This document shows, in pieces, positions 44,488 to 54,844 of a stretch of 64,000 nucleotides of DNA. The notes beneath the pieces are model-generated. The model was not told where the DNA came from, did not search any database, and saw only the letters and a list, made by a program, of their open reading frames with translations. The translations under genes and the position numbers were made by a program. Source of the stretch: Bathynomus jamesi (lineage: Eukaryota; Arthropoda; Malacostraca; Isopoda; Cirolanidae); assembly GCA_023014485.1 (NCBI GenBank), contig JAJOZX010000196.1:575001-639000 (forward strand), given 5' to 3'. How positions within the stretch are numbered: position 1 is the stretch's first letter; each line of letters opens with the position of its first letter.

Positions 44488-44760
44488 AGAAACGACGTAA
44501 GTATAGAGGAGTGTTCTGCACACAAGGAAGAGAAATAACGAACAAATGAAAAATGAGGTGACCGCCCGGGAATCGAACCCAGGATCTTCCGATTGCCGGT
44601 CAGATATCTGACCGGCAATCGGAAGATCCTGGGTTCGATTCCCGGGCGGTCACCTCATTTTTCATTTGTTCGTTATTTCTCTTCCTTGTGTGCAGAACAC
44701 TCCTCTATACTTACGTCGTTTCTATACATTAATATACTGCGTGGTCATTGCAGTTAAATG
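44484..44760. mobile_element. tRNA-derived foldback element, copy 2 (inverted dimer)
   Basis: Perfectly palindromic centre around 44610, GGTCAGATATCTGACC, joins two tRNA heads head to head. Each arm then carries GGAAGATCCTGGGTTCGATT (B box), the tail CACCTCATTTTTCATTTG and TACGTCGTTTCTATAC. (TA)n lies on both outer sides. The leader seen in copies 1 and 3 is missing. Confidence 0.85.
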
Positions 44761-44887
44761 TGTGTGTATATATACAGTATATATATATATAGAGGAAGAG
44801 GAGATGTCATTAAAGGATAGTTTGAGGTCATCGCCTTTAAACCACATATATTACTGACTAACCTTTTCAATTTATTCTCCTTCAATA

Positions 44888-45892
44888 CAGTAATCCCTTG
44901 ATTAGTGCGGTTAATTAATCCTCCGATGTCACCGCATATATCAAAACCGCATTAATCAAAGTTAAGAACCAATGGAAATAATTATAATGAATCCTGGAAA
45001 ATAAAAAAAAAATTTAGAATAACATTTATTTTAACTTTAAAGCATTTATTTTTTACAGAGAAACGTATCTATAGTCGATTGAACAATATTTAAACTTTAA
45101 AGCATTTATTTTATAAAGAAAAACTAATCTAAAGTCAATTGAACAGTGTTAGCTTTTTCTTTTCTGACAACATTTTGCGATAACAATCAATTTGCTTATC
45201 TAAACCACGACGAACGTTCATGCTTCTGTCTACATTTGGATCCATCTCGAGTAAAAGATGTTTGGCCTTCTCAATTGTCCGAAACAATTCTTCAAGTTCT
45301 TTCACCGTGATTTCCTTAGAAATATTTTCCGTTTCTTCAGTTTCCTTTTCTTCTTCATATGCCTGTTGATGCTCGATTCCAAGAAGATCTTTGTCACTTA
45401 GGTCTTTTGAATGTGAAGCCAATAATTCCCGAACATTTCCCGAATCGACATCCTCGAAGCCAAGGTCTCTTCCAATCGTAGCAATATCATTAATGACTTC
45501 GTTGACAGGATTAATAAAACCACCAAAATCATTTGCGCATTCAGGCAAAAGATTCTGCCAGACCGCTCTCATGCAGCTGGCTGTCAATTCTTCCCACGAC
45601 TCGTGAATGTTTGCAACTGCTTGTTTAATGTTAAATTGTTTCCAAAATTCATGTAGAGTGATTGCATCTACGTGTAAGACGTCTGTGCGCACTTGTGTCT
45701 GCTGATAAACTGAAGCGCAGTAGGGAAGGTGGGAGACGGTTTCGGCCCAGCTGGTTATTTGCCCGCCATTTTCAAACATTTTTGAACCGCACTATTCAAA
45801 TTTTATACCGTAAATATCAAGGGATGGTCACAAATTTTTGCGCAGTAATCAAAACCGCATTTATCAAAACCGCACTAATCAAGGGATTACTG
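44888..45892 (-). mobile_element. Tigger/pogo deletion derivative
   Basis: CAGTAATCCCTTGATTAGTG and CACTAATCAAGGGATTACTG are inverted ends with TA flanks. Additional GCGGTT-type subterminal sequence is repeated near both ends. The 1005-bp element keeps only the C-terminal part of a transposase on the minus strand. Confidence 0.92.
45135..45779 (-). CDS. C-terminal part of Tigger (pogo-like) transposase
   Basis: A 214-residue open frame. TLHEFWKQFNIKQAVANIHE, SWEELTASCMRAVWQNLLPE, DLGFEDVDSGNVRELLASHS and a Glu-rich stretch (YEEEKETEETENISKE) are the C-terminal region that follows the DDE core in Tigger-type transposases. The CENP-B-like DNA-binding domain and DDE catalytic residues are absent because the element is internally deleted; the first ~30 residues are probably fortuitous frame inside the right arm. 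It cannot catalyse transposition. No host gene context. Confidence 0.85.
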   Translation of the reverse strand: MFENGGQITSWAETVSHLPYCASVYQQTQVRTDVLHVDAITLHEFWKQFNIKQAVANIHESWEELTASCMRAVWQNLLPECANDFGGFINPVNEVINDIATIGRDLGFEDVDSGNVRELLASHSKDLSDKDLLGIEHQQAYEEEKETEETENISKEITVKELEELFRTIEKAKHLLLEMDPNVDRSMNVRRGLDKQIDCYRKMLSEKKKLTLFN

Positions 45893-45923
<31 letters not shown>

Positions 45924-45998
45924 CAACTGGTGATAGATTCCCATTCTAAGTTCTACAAAGTAACTACAGTAACAAGTATTTATTTCCAGGAAGATGCT

Positions 45999-46000
45999 CA

Positions 46001-46051
<51 letters not shown>
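45999..46051. repeat. (AC)n microsatellite
   Basis: About 24 AC units, 60 bp right of a TA tract that abuts the Tigger derivative. Confidence 0.95.
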
Positions 46052-46052
<1 letters not shown>

Positions 46053-46424
46053 CGTACAGTATAAATACATACTTAATCAGTAAAAAACCCCCGGTTAAAT
46101 TTAATCTCCTGAAAGATAGACCAAAACCTATCTGCCTTCGAGGCAGAGCAAATATCCTTAATAAGAGCTTTGGGTCTCGTAAAAGGAATTGTAAACGCTA
46201 TAAATTTATTATCAACAGCTTCTGGCCTCTTAAAAAGATTTTTAATACTGTGGAAGGCACAAAAATGTAAATATAGTGCATTTGTTTAGTGAGTCATGTA
46301 AGGAGCTTTGGACTTTTGGTGTAGGAGATGGTGAAAAAGAGTGTATGATGTGACATAGTAACTTTTAAATAGTACGTTACAGATACTAGAATGTATAATA
46401 CTGTAGAACAGTTGCTAATTATAT

Positions 46425-47062
46425 TCGAAAACTTTTTCACAGACGAATCAGCTTTATGGAAAACGTTTTGACAGACGAATCAGCTTTATAGAAAACGTTT
46501 TCACAGACGAATCAGCTTTATGGAAAACGTTTTTACAGACGAATCAGCTTTATGGAAAACGTTTTCACAGACGAATCAGCTTTATAGAAAACGTTTTCAC
46601 AGACGAATCAGCTTTATGGAAAACGTTTTTACAGACGAATCAGCTTTATGGAAAACGTTTTCACAGACGAATCAGCTTTATAGAAAACGTTTTCACAGAC
46701 GAATCAGCTTTATAGAAAACGTTTTCACAGACGAATCACCTTTATGGAAAACGTTTTCACAGACGAATCAGCTTTATAGAAAACGTTTTCACAGACGAAT
46801 CAGCTTTATGGAAAACGTTTTGACAGACGAATCAGCTTTATAGAAAACGTTTTCACAGACGAATCACCTTTATGGAAAACGTTTTCACAGACGAATCAGT
46901 TCCATGGAAAACGTTTTGACAAACAAATCAGCTTTATGGCAAAGGTCTTGACAGACGAATCAGCTCTATTACGAACGTTTTGACAGGTGGATCAGCTTTC
47001 TGGTAAAGGTTTTGACAGAAAAATTATTTTTAGGAAACGTTTTGACAAAAGAATCATCTTTA
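46425..47062. repeat. 32-bp minisatellite
   Basis: About 20 units of a 32-bp sequence (ACGAATCAGCTTTATGGAAA, then ACGTTTTCACAG), decaying at the right end from 46890. Because 32 is not a multiple of three, each strand is read through all frames; one plus frame (46520-46843) stays open for 107 codons as a 32-residue periodic peptide. This is not taken as a gene. Unit variants (ATGG/ATAG, TTTTC/TTTTT/TTTTG) suggest 96-bp higher-order duplication. Confidence 0.95.
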
Positions 47063-47311
47063 GGCACGACGCAAAATATGAGTTTAGTGACGTATCTGCA
47101 GACATAATGGAGGGGTAGTCGCAGTTAAATAAATTATTGGCGGGAACCAGGCTTCTGTCACTTTCCTCATCAAGCCAGCACGCACTTAGTAAGAGCGTAG
47201 GCCTCTGTAAAGGCGAATCCATAAAATAGCTCAACAGCCAGTAATCAGTAAAGTATGAACAGAAATTGATAACATAACACGATATAAGAGTATAAGTAAG
47301 TCAAATAATAG
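47063..47311. other. Non-coding spacer
   Basis: No gene or repeat recognised. Confidence 0.4.
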
Positions 47312-47395
47312 CCTAGGTTAACCTTGGTTTAGCTTCCGCCTGAATTGTTCATTCTGACGAAGGTCAAGCTTGACGCTCCACCTTATAACACAATA
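47312..47395 (-). mobile_element. Dimeric-SINE body fragment
   Basis: GCTTCCGCCTGAATTGTTCA and CTGACGAAGGTCAAGCTTGA match the body units of the SINE at 41818-42225; heads and core are absent. Confidence 0.7.
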
Positions 47396-47672
47396 GTTTC
47401 ATTATACCGCATTATTGACCGAAGTGTAGAACTAATGAACAAATTCATGGAAAGTCATATGACTACAAACGTGAAATGAACGTCATTAATCATTTTTTTC
47501 TATTTTCGTGATTCTTAAACTACACGATTTATAGTCAGTTCAAAAGCTTCTATCTTGAAATTCCGTGTTTCATACCGACATATACTGTAATATTAGCATG
47601 AAACATGGAGTTTCACGACACGACGTTTTGAACTGACTGAACTTCTGCATCTACTTCCAACTTACTCATATT

Positions 47673-47676
<4 letters not shown>

Positions 47677-47764
<88 letters not shown>
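47677..47764. repeat. (GA)n microsatellite joined to LINE A fragment
   Basis: About 43 GA units end exactly where LINE A coding similarity begins (GAGAAACTAATTCC). Confidence 0.95.
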
Positions 47765-47767
<3 letters not shown>

Positions 47768-47879
47768 TAATTCCTAATCTCAAATTGAACCTGATAACCA
47801 TCCAAACAACAGACAACAGTGGAGATTCTGGAGAAGCTAGAATATGCAGTACTCGAAAACTAAATGCCAGACAACACTC

Positions 47880-48164
47880 TTAAAAACTGCCCACTGTGTG
47901 TACTAAGCTTAGATCCAAGTGGAAATAAAGTACTAAACATACTCTAAAAAATATAAAGTACTTTAAGGGTACATATACAGGGTGTAACAAAAATCCGTTA
48001 TATTTTATTTCCCTATGAGAACGGACTTTTGTTACATCTTGTATACTAGGTCGATAGTGTACCTTCGATGTAGTGAGTGTACTCTTTACATACCCTATAC
48101 CCAGAATACGCACTTAGTACGCATTTCGCTCGGATCTAAGGTATACGCAGCGGATAGTGTTTAA
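47880..48164. mobile_element. piggyBac-like MITE inside LINE A, TTAA-flanked
   Basis: TTAA at 47880-47883 and 48161-48164 matches the single TTAA in intact LINE A (ACATCCTTAACTCTG). Ends AAAACTGCCCACTGTGTG and TACGCAGCGGATAGTG are imperfectly inverted, with CTTAGATCC / GGATCTAAG farther in. It holds a smaller MITE at 47978-48041. Confidence 0.85.
47978..48041. mobile_element. 64-bp mariner-type MITE nested in the piggyBac-like MITE
   Basis: CAGGGTGTAACAAAAATCCG and CGGACTTTTGTTACATCTTG with TA flanks; almost nothing between the arms. Confidence 0.85.
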
Positions 48165-48436
48165 GAGTGAAGGAAAATAGTTTTGTTGTCAGAAGACCGA
48201 GACTATGTAACTATTTGCCAAAAGAAATAAGAATATAACTAATGTTGATAGAGACATCTTCAAAAGAAGATTAGACACCTGGCTCAGGACAGTCTCAGAT
48301 AAGATGGGTGTGCCTGGTTATATGAGATAGAGAGCTCAAGAAATCAATTCCCTCCCTCATCAAGCCAAATCCAGGGGTAGGACAACGAACCTGACCTCCG
48401 TGAGATGAGCGCTCGTCGGGCAGAACCCATACAAGA

Positions 48437-48457
48437 TCTAATATATATATATATATC

Positions 48458-48500
<43 letters not shown>
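48437..48500. repeat. (TA)n then (GT)n microsatellite
   Basis: TA run at 48440-48456 and about 19 GT units at 48461-48499. Confidence 0.93.
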
Positions 48501-48800
48501 ATCCAAATAAAATGGAAACACATTCTATATATAAAGAAAAGTAAGAGAGACTCACATCCTCAAACAATGCAATAATACCTTGTCTATCGTTATCTAATAT
48601 CCCTATTCAGAGTGCATGTTCACACTGCAATAGATTCCAGACCCTTTTTTTTTTTTGTTAAGATTTATCATGAAAAGGATTCTCAAGGTTATTTTATTTT
48701 TTTATTTTTTATTATTTCACTGTTAAAATCATTCTCCCAATTAAGAAGAATGAAGCGAGGTCACGGAAAGGCAAGATTTCATGATTATGTAATGTACACA

Positions 48801-48834
<34 letters not shown>

Positions 48835-48837
48835 TAA

Positions 48838-49285
48838 TGTAAAAAACGACGCTTGTGTAGAAGAGCGTCCGCAGAAGATGTGGAGAGAGAACGAGCAAAT
48901 GAAAAATGAGGCACCTCCCAGGAATCGAACCCAGGATCAGCCAATTGCCGGTCGGATATGCTAACCACTGCACCAAGGTCTCCGATCAGTCATAATTCGT
49001 AATTCTCCTACATACGAGCGGAATCGAATGCCTTGAGGGGGCACCTTCTCATGCTGTACTCAGGGCATTCGATTCCGCTCGTATGTAGAAGAATTACGAG
49101 TTGTGACTGATCAAGGACCTTGGTGCAGTGGTTAGTATATCCGACAGGCAACTGGATGGTCCCGGGTTCGATTCCTGGGAGGTGCCTCATTTTTCATTTG
49201 CTCGTTCTCGCTCCACATCTTGTGCGGACGCTGTTCTACACAAGCGTCGTTCTTTACATTAATTATAATGTGTGTTGTTTGCAGT
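48838..49285. mobile_element. tRNA-derived foldback element, copy 3 (full inverted dimer)
   Basis: Two arms of about 210 bp each with leader, tRNA-like head and tail; centre near 49042. The right arm reads leader ATTCGATTCCGCTCGTATGT, head GACCTTGGTGCAGTGGTTAG with B box GGGTTCGATTCC, tail GGTGCCTCATTTTTCATTTG and CAAGCGTCGTTCTTTACATT. The left arm is the complement. (TA)n flanks both sides. Confidence 0.87.
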
Positions 49286-49288
49286 TAG

Positions 49289-49335
<47 letters not shown>

Positions 49336-49437
49336 ACTAGAGACACTGTAACTGCGTCATATGCTAAGAATAAATTTTTCTATTAATCAAAATTAAAACA
49401 CTAAAATATTAAAAGAAGAAAAAGTAAAAAGTAAAAA
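49286..49437. repeat. (TA)n and AT-rich spacer
   Basis: TA run 49297-49332, then AT-rich DNA. Confidence 0.7.
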
Positions 49438-49535
49438 GTAGTAATGTTGCAAATCTCCGTATCCGTATCCGCAGAGATACACGCTGAATATCCACAACCG
49501 CATCCGCAGATGTCAATATTTTTACATCCATATAA
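49438..49535 (+). mobile_element. Solitary hAT end with ATCCGC/ATCCGT hexamers
   Basis: AGTAATGTTGCAAATCTCCG, then TATCCGTATCCGCAG and ACAACCGCATCCGCAGATG resemble the left arm of element E1 at 11800. No transposase or partner end was found. Confidence 0.6.
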
Positions 49536-49814
49536 TCCTCGTAGCATTTTAATGATAAAACTCCACTTTCAAAAGCACGGGCTGTTGATTCTGGTCAAAG
49601 AATCTTTGGTAAGCCGTAGAAATATGACAAGCTTACCCAAGCTTTTTACAGCTTACCAAAGAGGCATACTTTTAAGGATTACATGAATAAAATAGACCTT
49701 CGTAATGTTGCCATTCGTTCACATGGAAGCTGACCTTTTTCCAAATCGACCATATGCAGGTTTGTCCATTTCAAATGAAAATATAAAATTTGCTCAATAT
49801 TTTAACTAATTCAT

Positions 49815-50060
49815 GCACTAACCTAACCTAATGTAACGTAACCTAACCTAACCAGACCTAATATAACCTAGCGTAACTTAACTGAGCCTAATGTAACCTA
49901 ACCTAACCTACCCATACCTAATATAACCTAGCGTAACTTAACTGGGTCTAATGTAACCTAACCTAACCAGACCTAACATAACCTAGCATAACCTAACTGG
50001 GCCTAATAGAACCTAACCTAACCAAACTGAACCTAAATTGATATAATTTAAACTAACTTA
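49815..50060. repeat. Degenerate CCTAA tract with ~57-bp higher-order period
   Basis: Telomere-type CCTAA units mixed with TAATATAACCTAGCGTAACT and TTAACTGGGCCTAAT phrases, which recur about every 55-60 bp for three rounds. No Merlin sequence is seen beside it. Confidence 0.8.
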
Positions 50061-50775
50061 ATATCAATTGAACTGACCTGCATAAGGTCAGGATTCTCGA
50101 CATTATGAAAGTACAGAAATTTTGGTGTCAACATTACGCGTGTCGACATGGTAATGCAGATCGACAACGTTTCGCTACTCCACTTTTAAGACCTACAACA
50201 TAATTTCGAATGTTAATAACATTACGTTTATTTTGCCCACATGTTTGCCTAAAGCTTTTTCGATTTTAGTGGGAGGGATTTCAAATGCTAAGTTTGTTAA
50301 TTGTTAGTTTTGTTAATATAGTTTGAAATCTGAAATCCATATATTGTACTTGCACATATAATGTCGGACGTCGACACTATGAAATTAGATTTTGTTCATG
50401 TAACGCTATAATAACTTGCCTTACCTCAGACCTATTGGTGTACTATCGTTACAGCAGTAGAGCTTCCATTAAACACATTTATAACGACGAAACGTTGACG
50501 GGTCCTCACATCATCATAAACACAAAAACAACGAACAACTTATTTTCTCCTCCACCTACATCAAGCATCAAGTGTTATCCGACAGCCCTCTTCTCTTTTG
50601 CTGTTATCAATGATACGATTATAAATGCGTATCAATCGCCAGGAAATGTGATAAGGAAACAGAGAAAACTAAGAATTTTAAAACGCCAAGACCATTCAAC
50701 AGTTTGGGCCTCATTCATACACTTACACTTCATTAAAATCATACATTAATTAACAATAAGTAATTTAACTAACAC
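50061..50775. other. Non-coding DNA
   Basis: The open frame at 50435-50749 has no recognisable motif and no clear relation to the LINE tail after it. Confidence 0.4.
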
Positions 50776-50992
50776 CGACCAGCACACCGACCTGAATAAC
50801 TTCAAGAAACAGCTGGACAGATTCCTGTGCAAAGTTCCTGACCAGCCATACGTAGCTGCTACGAGGGCAGGAGGAGATTAGACAGCGATTCCCTCCTTCA
50901 CCAAATCCCGCAAATGAGGCGGGATGCTGCAGAGGGGTCGACCGCGAGTCGATCCTGAACTGTCGTTCAAACTCACCTAAAGTAATCTAAAG
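50776..50992 (+). pseudogene. LINE C-terminal tail
   Basis: Reads TDLNNFKKQLDRFLCKVPDQ, PYVAATRAGGD, stop. This is the C-terminal 'FKKxLDxFL..VPDxP' end found in CR1/Jockey-like LINEs, and a variant of LINE A's last residues. It is followed by untranslated GAGTCGATCCTGAACTGTCG, shared with 24095-24150. Upstream RT sequence is absent. Confidence 0.7.
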
Positions 50993-51270
50993 TATATTTG
51001 AAAACCAAAGTCACTCGTTAATTTCGATACAAAATATTAAGTTTCAGAAACACACAAAATTCGCTATTTCGTCCAGCCGTCTTGTTGGTTGGCACGCAAT
51101 TAAAAATTGATGACGTATTGGAGTGGAGTTCGAGTCTTTCACCTAACTCCGGGAAGCAGCCATAAAGGATATGTCTTCCGGACGAGCTTTCGACCGAAAC
51201 TCTTGATGATGTATTGGCTCAGAGTTTATTTTTCTCATTATTAGCAACTTTTCCATTTTCTGAAAACATC

Positions 51271-51321
<51 letters not shown>

Positions 51322-51334
51322 ATATAATATATAT

Positions 51335-51365
<31 letters not shown>

Positions 51366-51551
51366 GAGAGAGATAAAAGATAAATGAAATCTAGAAAGTA
51401 ATTCTGGGTTATATTTTTTACCATTTCCACATCAATGGTTCCTGGATATTTCTTATCAGAGGGTCAAACTCGAAAAGGGAATTCTATTCTCAGTATGTTA
51501 ATCCATGCCTCGGCGGAAAAATGGTAACAATCATAATGGTTTCACAATATA
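50993..51551. other. Non-coding DNA with palindromic (TC)n(TA)n(GA)n
   Basis: CT run 51272-51303, TA run and GA run to 51373 together form a large simple-sequence palindrome. No gene recognised. Confidence 0.6.
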
Positions 51552-52116
51552 CAGGGTGATCCGTTTAGGTACGGATAAAATAAAAACGCTGTGAGAATCT
51601 ACCGAGAAGTGATACAGCTCTCATTTGTTGCACGTGTAGTCATAAAATGTGGGAGTTTGTAATAGGCTATGCCATCCGCTGCCAGACGTACGAGCGCCAT
51701 CTGCTGTCAGACTTATGAGACATATGCCAGTTTCGAAGATGGCGGCGAATGCACAACAACGTGCGAAGTGTGTCATTTGGTTTGCTAAGTTTGAGAGTGT
51801 GACAGCGGTACAGCTTGAGTTTCGCCGTGTGTATGGTGTTCGAAAAGCTCCTAAATAAATACGACTCCATAGTGCAGTGGTACCACACATTTGAAGAAAC
51901 GGGGTCTATCACTAAACCACATGCAAGTGGTCGTAAGAATTAGCCTCTCGTTATGTCCTCTGTCGTGTCCGGAAGGAGGGTCTTGTTGAAGACTAATTAG
52001 GTTTGTCACAATCTACTATCTTTGTGGGCATTGTTTGCCAAATATTAAACTATACAATGTTACTGTTTCCATTTCACATCAATTTTATTTTATCCATACC
52101 CAAATGGATCACCCTG
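51552..52116 (+). mobile_element. Mariner derivative keeping only the transposase N-terminus
   Basis: Ends CAGGGTGATCCGTTTAGGTA and CCCAAATGGATCACCCTG with TA flanks and (TA)n on the right. Inside, MAANAQQRAKCVIWFAKFES and EFRRVYGVRKAPK (51739-51855) continue after a shift with VQWYHTFEETGSITKPHASG. This is the helix-turn-helix (DUF4817-like) start of an arthropod mariner-type transposase. The catalytic domain is deleted. Confidence 0.85.
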
Positions 52117-52900
52117 TGTATATATATATATATATATATACACTAGGTATCACCATTCACCGATCGCCTTTGATCGTCTCCTGATGATGTTGATGACACT
52201 GGAATGTTGTCAGTTCAGCATACTGTAGTTTTAATAGCAAAAATTGTTTACCAATACATTTTAATCTTAATAATGTTTTGTTTCATAGCTGCCATACAGT
52301 TATTGATATTTCAGTAAGTATTCAATATTGATTTCTCACTATGAAACATGGAAAACATTTCATCCTTAGTTTCTGAATCAACTTGCGGAATATGGAAGTC
52401 TCATAAAAACTGCAACAGTGAGGCTAGATCATTTTGTCATTGTAAGTCTTTGGAACATTTTAAATATTTTCCTTCCAGTGTCGTCTCAAAATGTTGAAAT
52501 TGTAGTCTTTCTTCTATTGTCGTCAATCAATGTGGTTCATAAAGAAATGTTACATAAGACCTGTTCAGCATTGCTTCAATAATGTTTCAGCACCATTGAT
52601 GTTGAGGTAATTCGCTATTATCGAGTGATTAAAATTGATAAAACATCATTCTTTCATTTTTCTATCAGTACTGAAATCTATGACATTTAGATGCAATAAT
52701 GACATTTCCACATTGTTTCAGCCTTATTGCAAATAAATCCATATCATTTCAGTAGTTTGCTGACAAATATTTCAAACCACTTTTTGGTTCATTATAAGTT
52801 TATACGTTAATTTCTTACATATTTTCATACATAATTTCATACATATTTTCATTTCATATTTACGTATTTTCTTGCATATACTTATTAAGTGTTTTTGATA

Positions 52901-52946
<46 letters not shown>

Positions 52947-53006
52947 TCTCACAAAGTAGACGTGTTCTCTTCACGCTCCGCCACAAAGTTCCTCTATAGC
53001 GTGGCA
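52117..53006. other. Non-coding DNA with (ATT)n
   Basis: TA tract 52118-52140, ATT tract of about 14 units at 52903-52947. No gene recognised. Confidence 0.5.
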
Positions 53007-53014
53007 GCTCATAG

Positions 53015-54401
53015 GCAGAGTTGGACACGGGTTACCAACCTTCGCCTGTAACCCATGTGACCCGTCAAACACCTGACCGGTGACTTACTTGACCCATGAC
53101 CCGCTGACCCAACAAGCATCTGACCTGAATACATTTAATAAAGTTTCCAAAACTACGTTGATAATTAATTAATTAGGCTTTATTTCATAATACTCGTACA
53201 TCACTATTCTAATATAAAAATACAATAAAAAATCAACTTTTCCATAAAACAGGAATGAGTATTTCTGAGGAAAACTAAATTGTATTTAGAAATTCTTGTA
53301 GTATTCCAGAGCGATACAAAGTGATTCCACTGCTTCCGGTGTCAGCCGTGCACGCTGTGGTCTCATGATAGTGCTTGCGTTCAATGCACTGAAGTGCCTC
53401 TCTGATTCGCTGCTGCATGCTTGCACCACAAACACAGATCTAGCTACTTCACTGAGTACAGGAAGAGCCATTTTCTTCGAGTGCCACCAATCAAGCAAAT
53501 TTTTCCCAGCTGTGCGTGCCTCAGTCTTATAATTTCTAATTCTATTCTTAATGACATCGTGTATGGCTTCATCAGAAGTTGACATAAGTTCACGAGCCTG
53601 TTGTTGTTCAGGGTTTGAACGAAAGGCTGCGAAAATATCAATAGAGTCCTATTCAGCAGCTCCAGCTGATAACTTCTTGATTTTTGGACTTGGTTCCTGC
53701 GATGATTCAGTCATCCTCAAGTTCACGGACACGAACACGGCGAACGACTTCAGTGCCTAGAACAATAATAGCTTCTTCAGCTTGCCCAATGAAGCCATTG
53801 CAATCACCTTCTGTTTTGCAAAATTACGTGAATATCATGACTCTAGCTATCCAAGCAGTTATCTATTCATCAATATTTATTTATTTGTTTGTTTGTGTTT
53901 TTACTTGTTTAGTTTTTTCTTTCTTTTTCCTCCATTTTCGTAATAATTTACGTTTTATTTACTCAATCGCACATCTATGTCCGACTACGACACTTACTTT
54001 AATGGCGTAACTTTTTACTTCATCTTTGTGTTCAGTGCATAATTATGAATAGTGATGTTCGGATTTTTATATTCTGTGGAAAATTATGGAGATTGCTTTC
54101 GTTTGATCTTTTACAGATATGATGGTAGGTAGAGGAGACTAGTTACTGCAACTAGTTACACGTCATGACCGTAAATCTTTATCTGTAAGCTAAAAATAAG
54201 TTGTAACACGCCAAAAATAAACGACTTTTTTAAAAACTCGACTAGAAGTTTTTGACCCACGAAATCTCAGACTTGACCCATCTTGACCCGCTCCAGGGTC
54301 AGGCGGGCCAGCCATATGACCCGTGACCCACCTTGATCCACCTTGAATTCACTCCCAAGTGACCCATTGACCCATGACCCGCCAACCCGTTTCCAACTCT
54401 G
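53015..54401 (-). mobile_element. hAT derivative with TGACCC subterminal arrays
   Basis: Ends GCAGAGTTGGACACGGGTT and AACCCGTTTCCAACTCTG are inverted. GCTCATAG and ACTCATAG flank (7 of 8 bases equal). Both arms hold repeated TGACCC(G/A) motifs: 53050-53120 on the left and 54250-54375 on the right. The interior encodes a hAT C-terminus on the minus strand. It is a third hAT family in the window with a repeated subterminal motif. Confidence 0.82.
53286..53585 (-). CDS. hAT transposase C-terminal dimerisation region
   Basis: A 99-residue open frame. NLLDWWHSKKMALPVLSEVA is the hAT W-x-x-K...P.L...A block, followed by VQACSSESERHFSALNASTI and RARLTPEAVESLCIAL, the conserved dimerisation motif. 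The upstream coding (minus strand 53640-53590) is broken. The catalytic core is missing from the ~1.4-kb element, so it is a deletion derivative. The start Met is internal, not a true start. Confidence 0.82.
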   Translation of the reverse strand: MSTSDEAIHDVIKNRIRNYKTEARTAGKNLLDWWHSKKMALPVLSEVARSVFVVQACSSESERHFSALNASTIMRPQRARLTPEAVESLCIALEYYKNF

Positions 54402-54409
54402 ACTCATAG

Positions 54410-54835
54410 ATACCCGCTCCTACATTCATCAAAATTGAGTACAGAGACCCGCAACCTCTCCTGTCTCGCGGGTAATTACATATTGATTAACTCATCCCTT
54501 TTTAATCTCGATCGTAAGTCACTCTCCATTTTGCCAAGAAGGAGAAGAAAGACAGAACATTCATCTTCCAATGGGCTAACAAAAAAAGGAAGAAAATGGA
54601 CACCTTAAAACGAACAACCAGCAAGGTATAGCGGATCTAGAAACACCTCCAGACGTAGCAGCATTATTTCTACAGGATCGTCACGAAGCAGTGCAAATAT
54701 GAGTAGCTTCCATTTTGTTGATAAATAACAAGAACTCTTCATCTCCCTGAACACAGAGGGAAATTCTATCGTTAAACCCCTAACGGCGATCTCGGTAGTG
54801 ATACAATCAACGTACAACGATACCCTGAAAATGCC
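54410..54835. other. Probable decayed LINE ORF1 region and non-coding DNA
   Basis: Sequence before 54840 has many stops in all frames; no firm motif. Confidence 0.35.
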
Positions 54836-54844
54836 CTGGATGCC

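Larger units (their letters stand above)
47762..48440 (+). pseudogene. LINE A C-terminal fragment split by a piggyBac-like MITE
   Basis: Left part EKLIPNLKLNLITIQTTDN and KLNARQ; right part (after 48165) ENSFVVRRPRLCNYLPKEIR, IFKRRLDTWLRTVSDKMGVP and INSLPHQAKSRG. Joined across the insertion, these align collinearly with LINE A near 32743-33090. Several small shifts are present. The 3' end lies next to a (TA)n/(GT)n tract. Confidence 0.87.

Noticed and set aside
46520..46843. 107-codon periodic open frame
   Set aside because: It is a reading of the 32-bp minisatellite; no start context, domain or splice evidence supports a gene. Kept only as a finding.
50435..50749. 104-codon open frame before a LINE tail
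   Set aside because: Does not align with the C-terminal RT region of LINE A and has no motif; probably chance.
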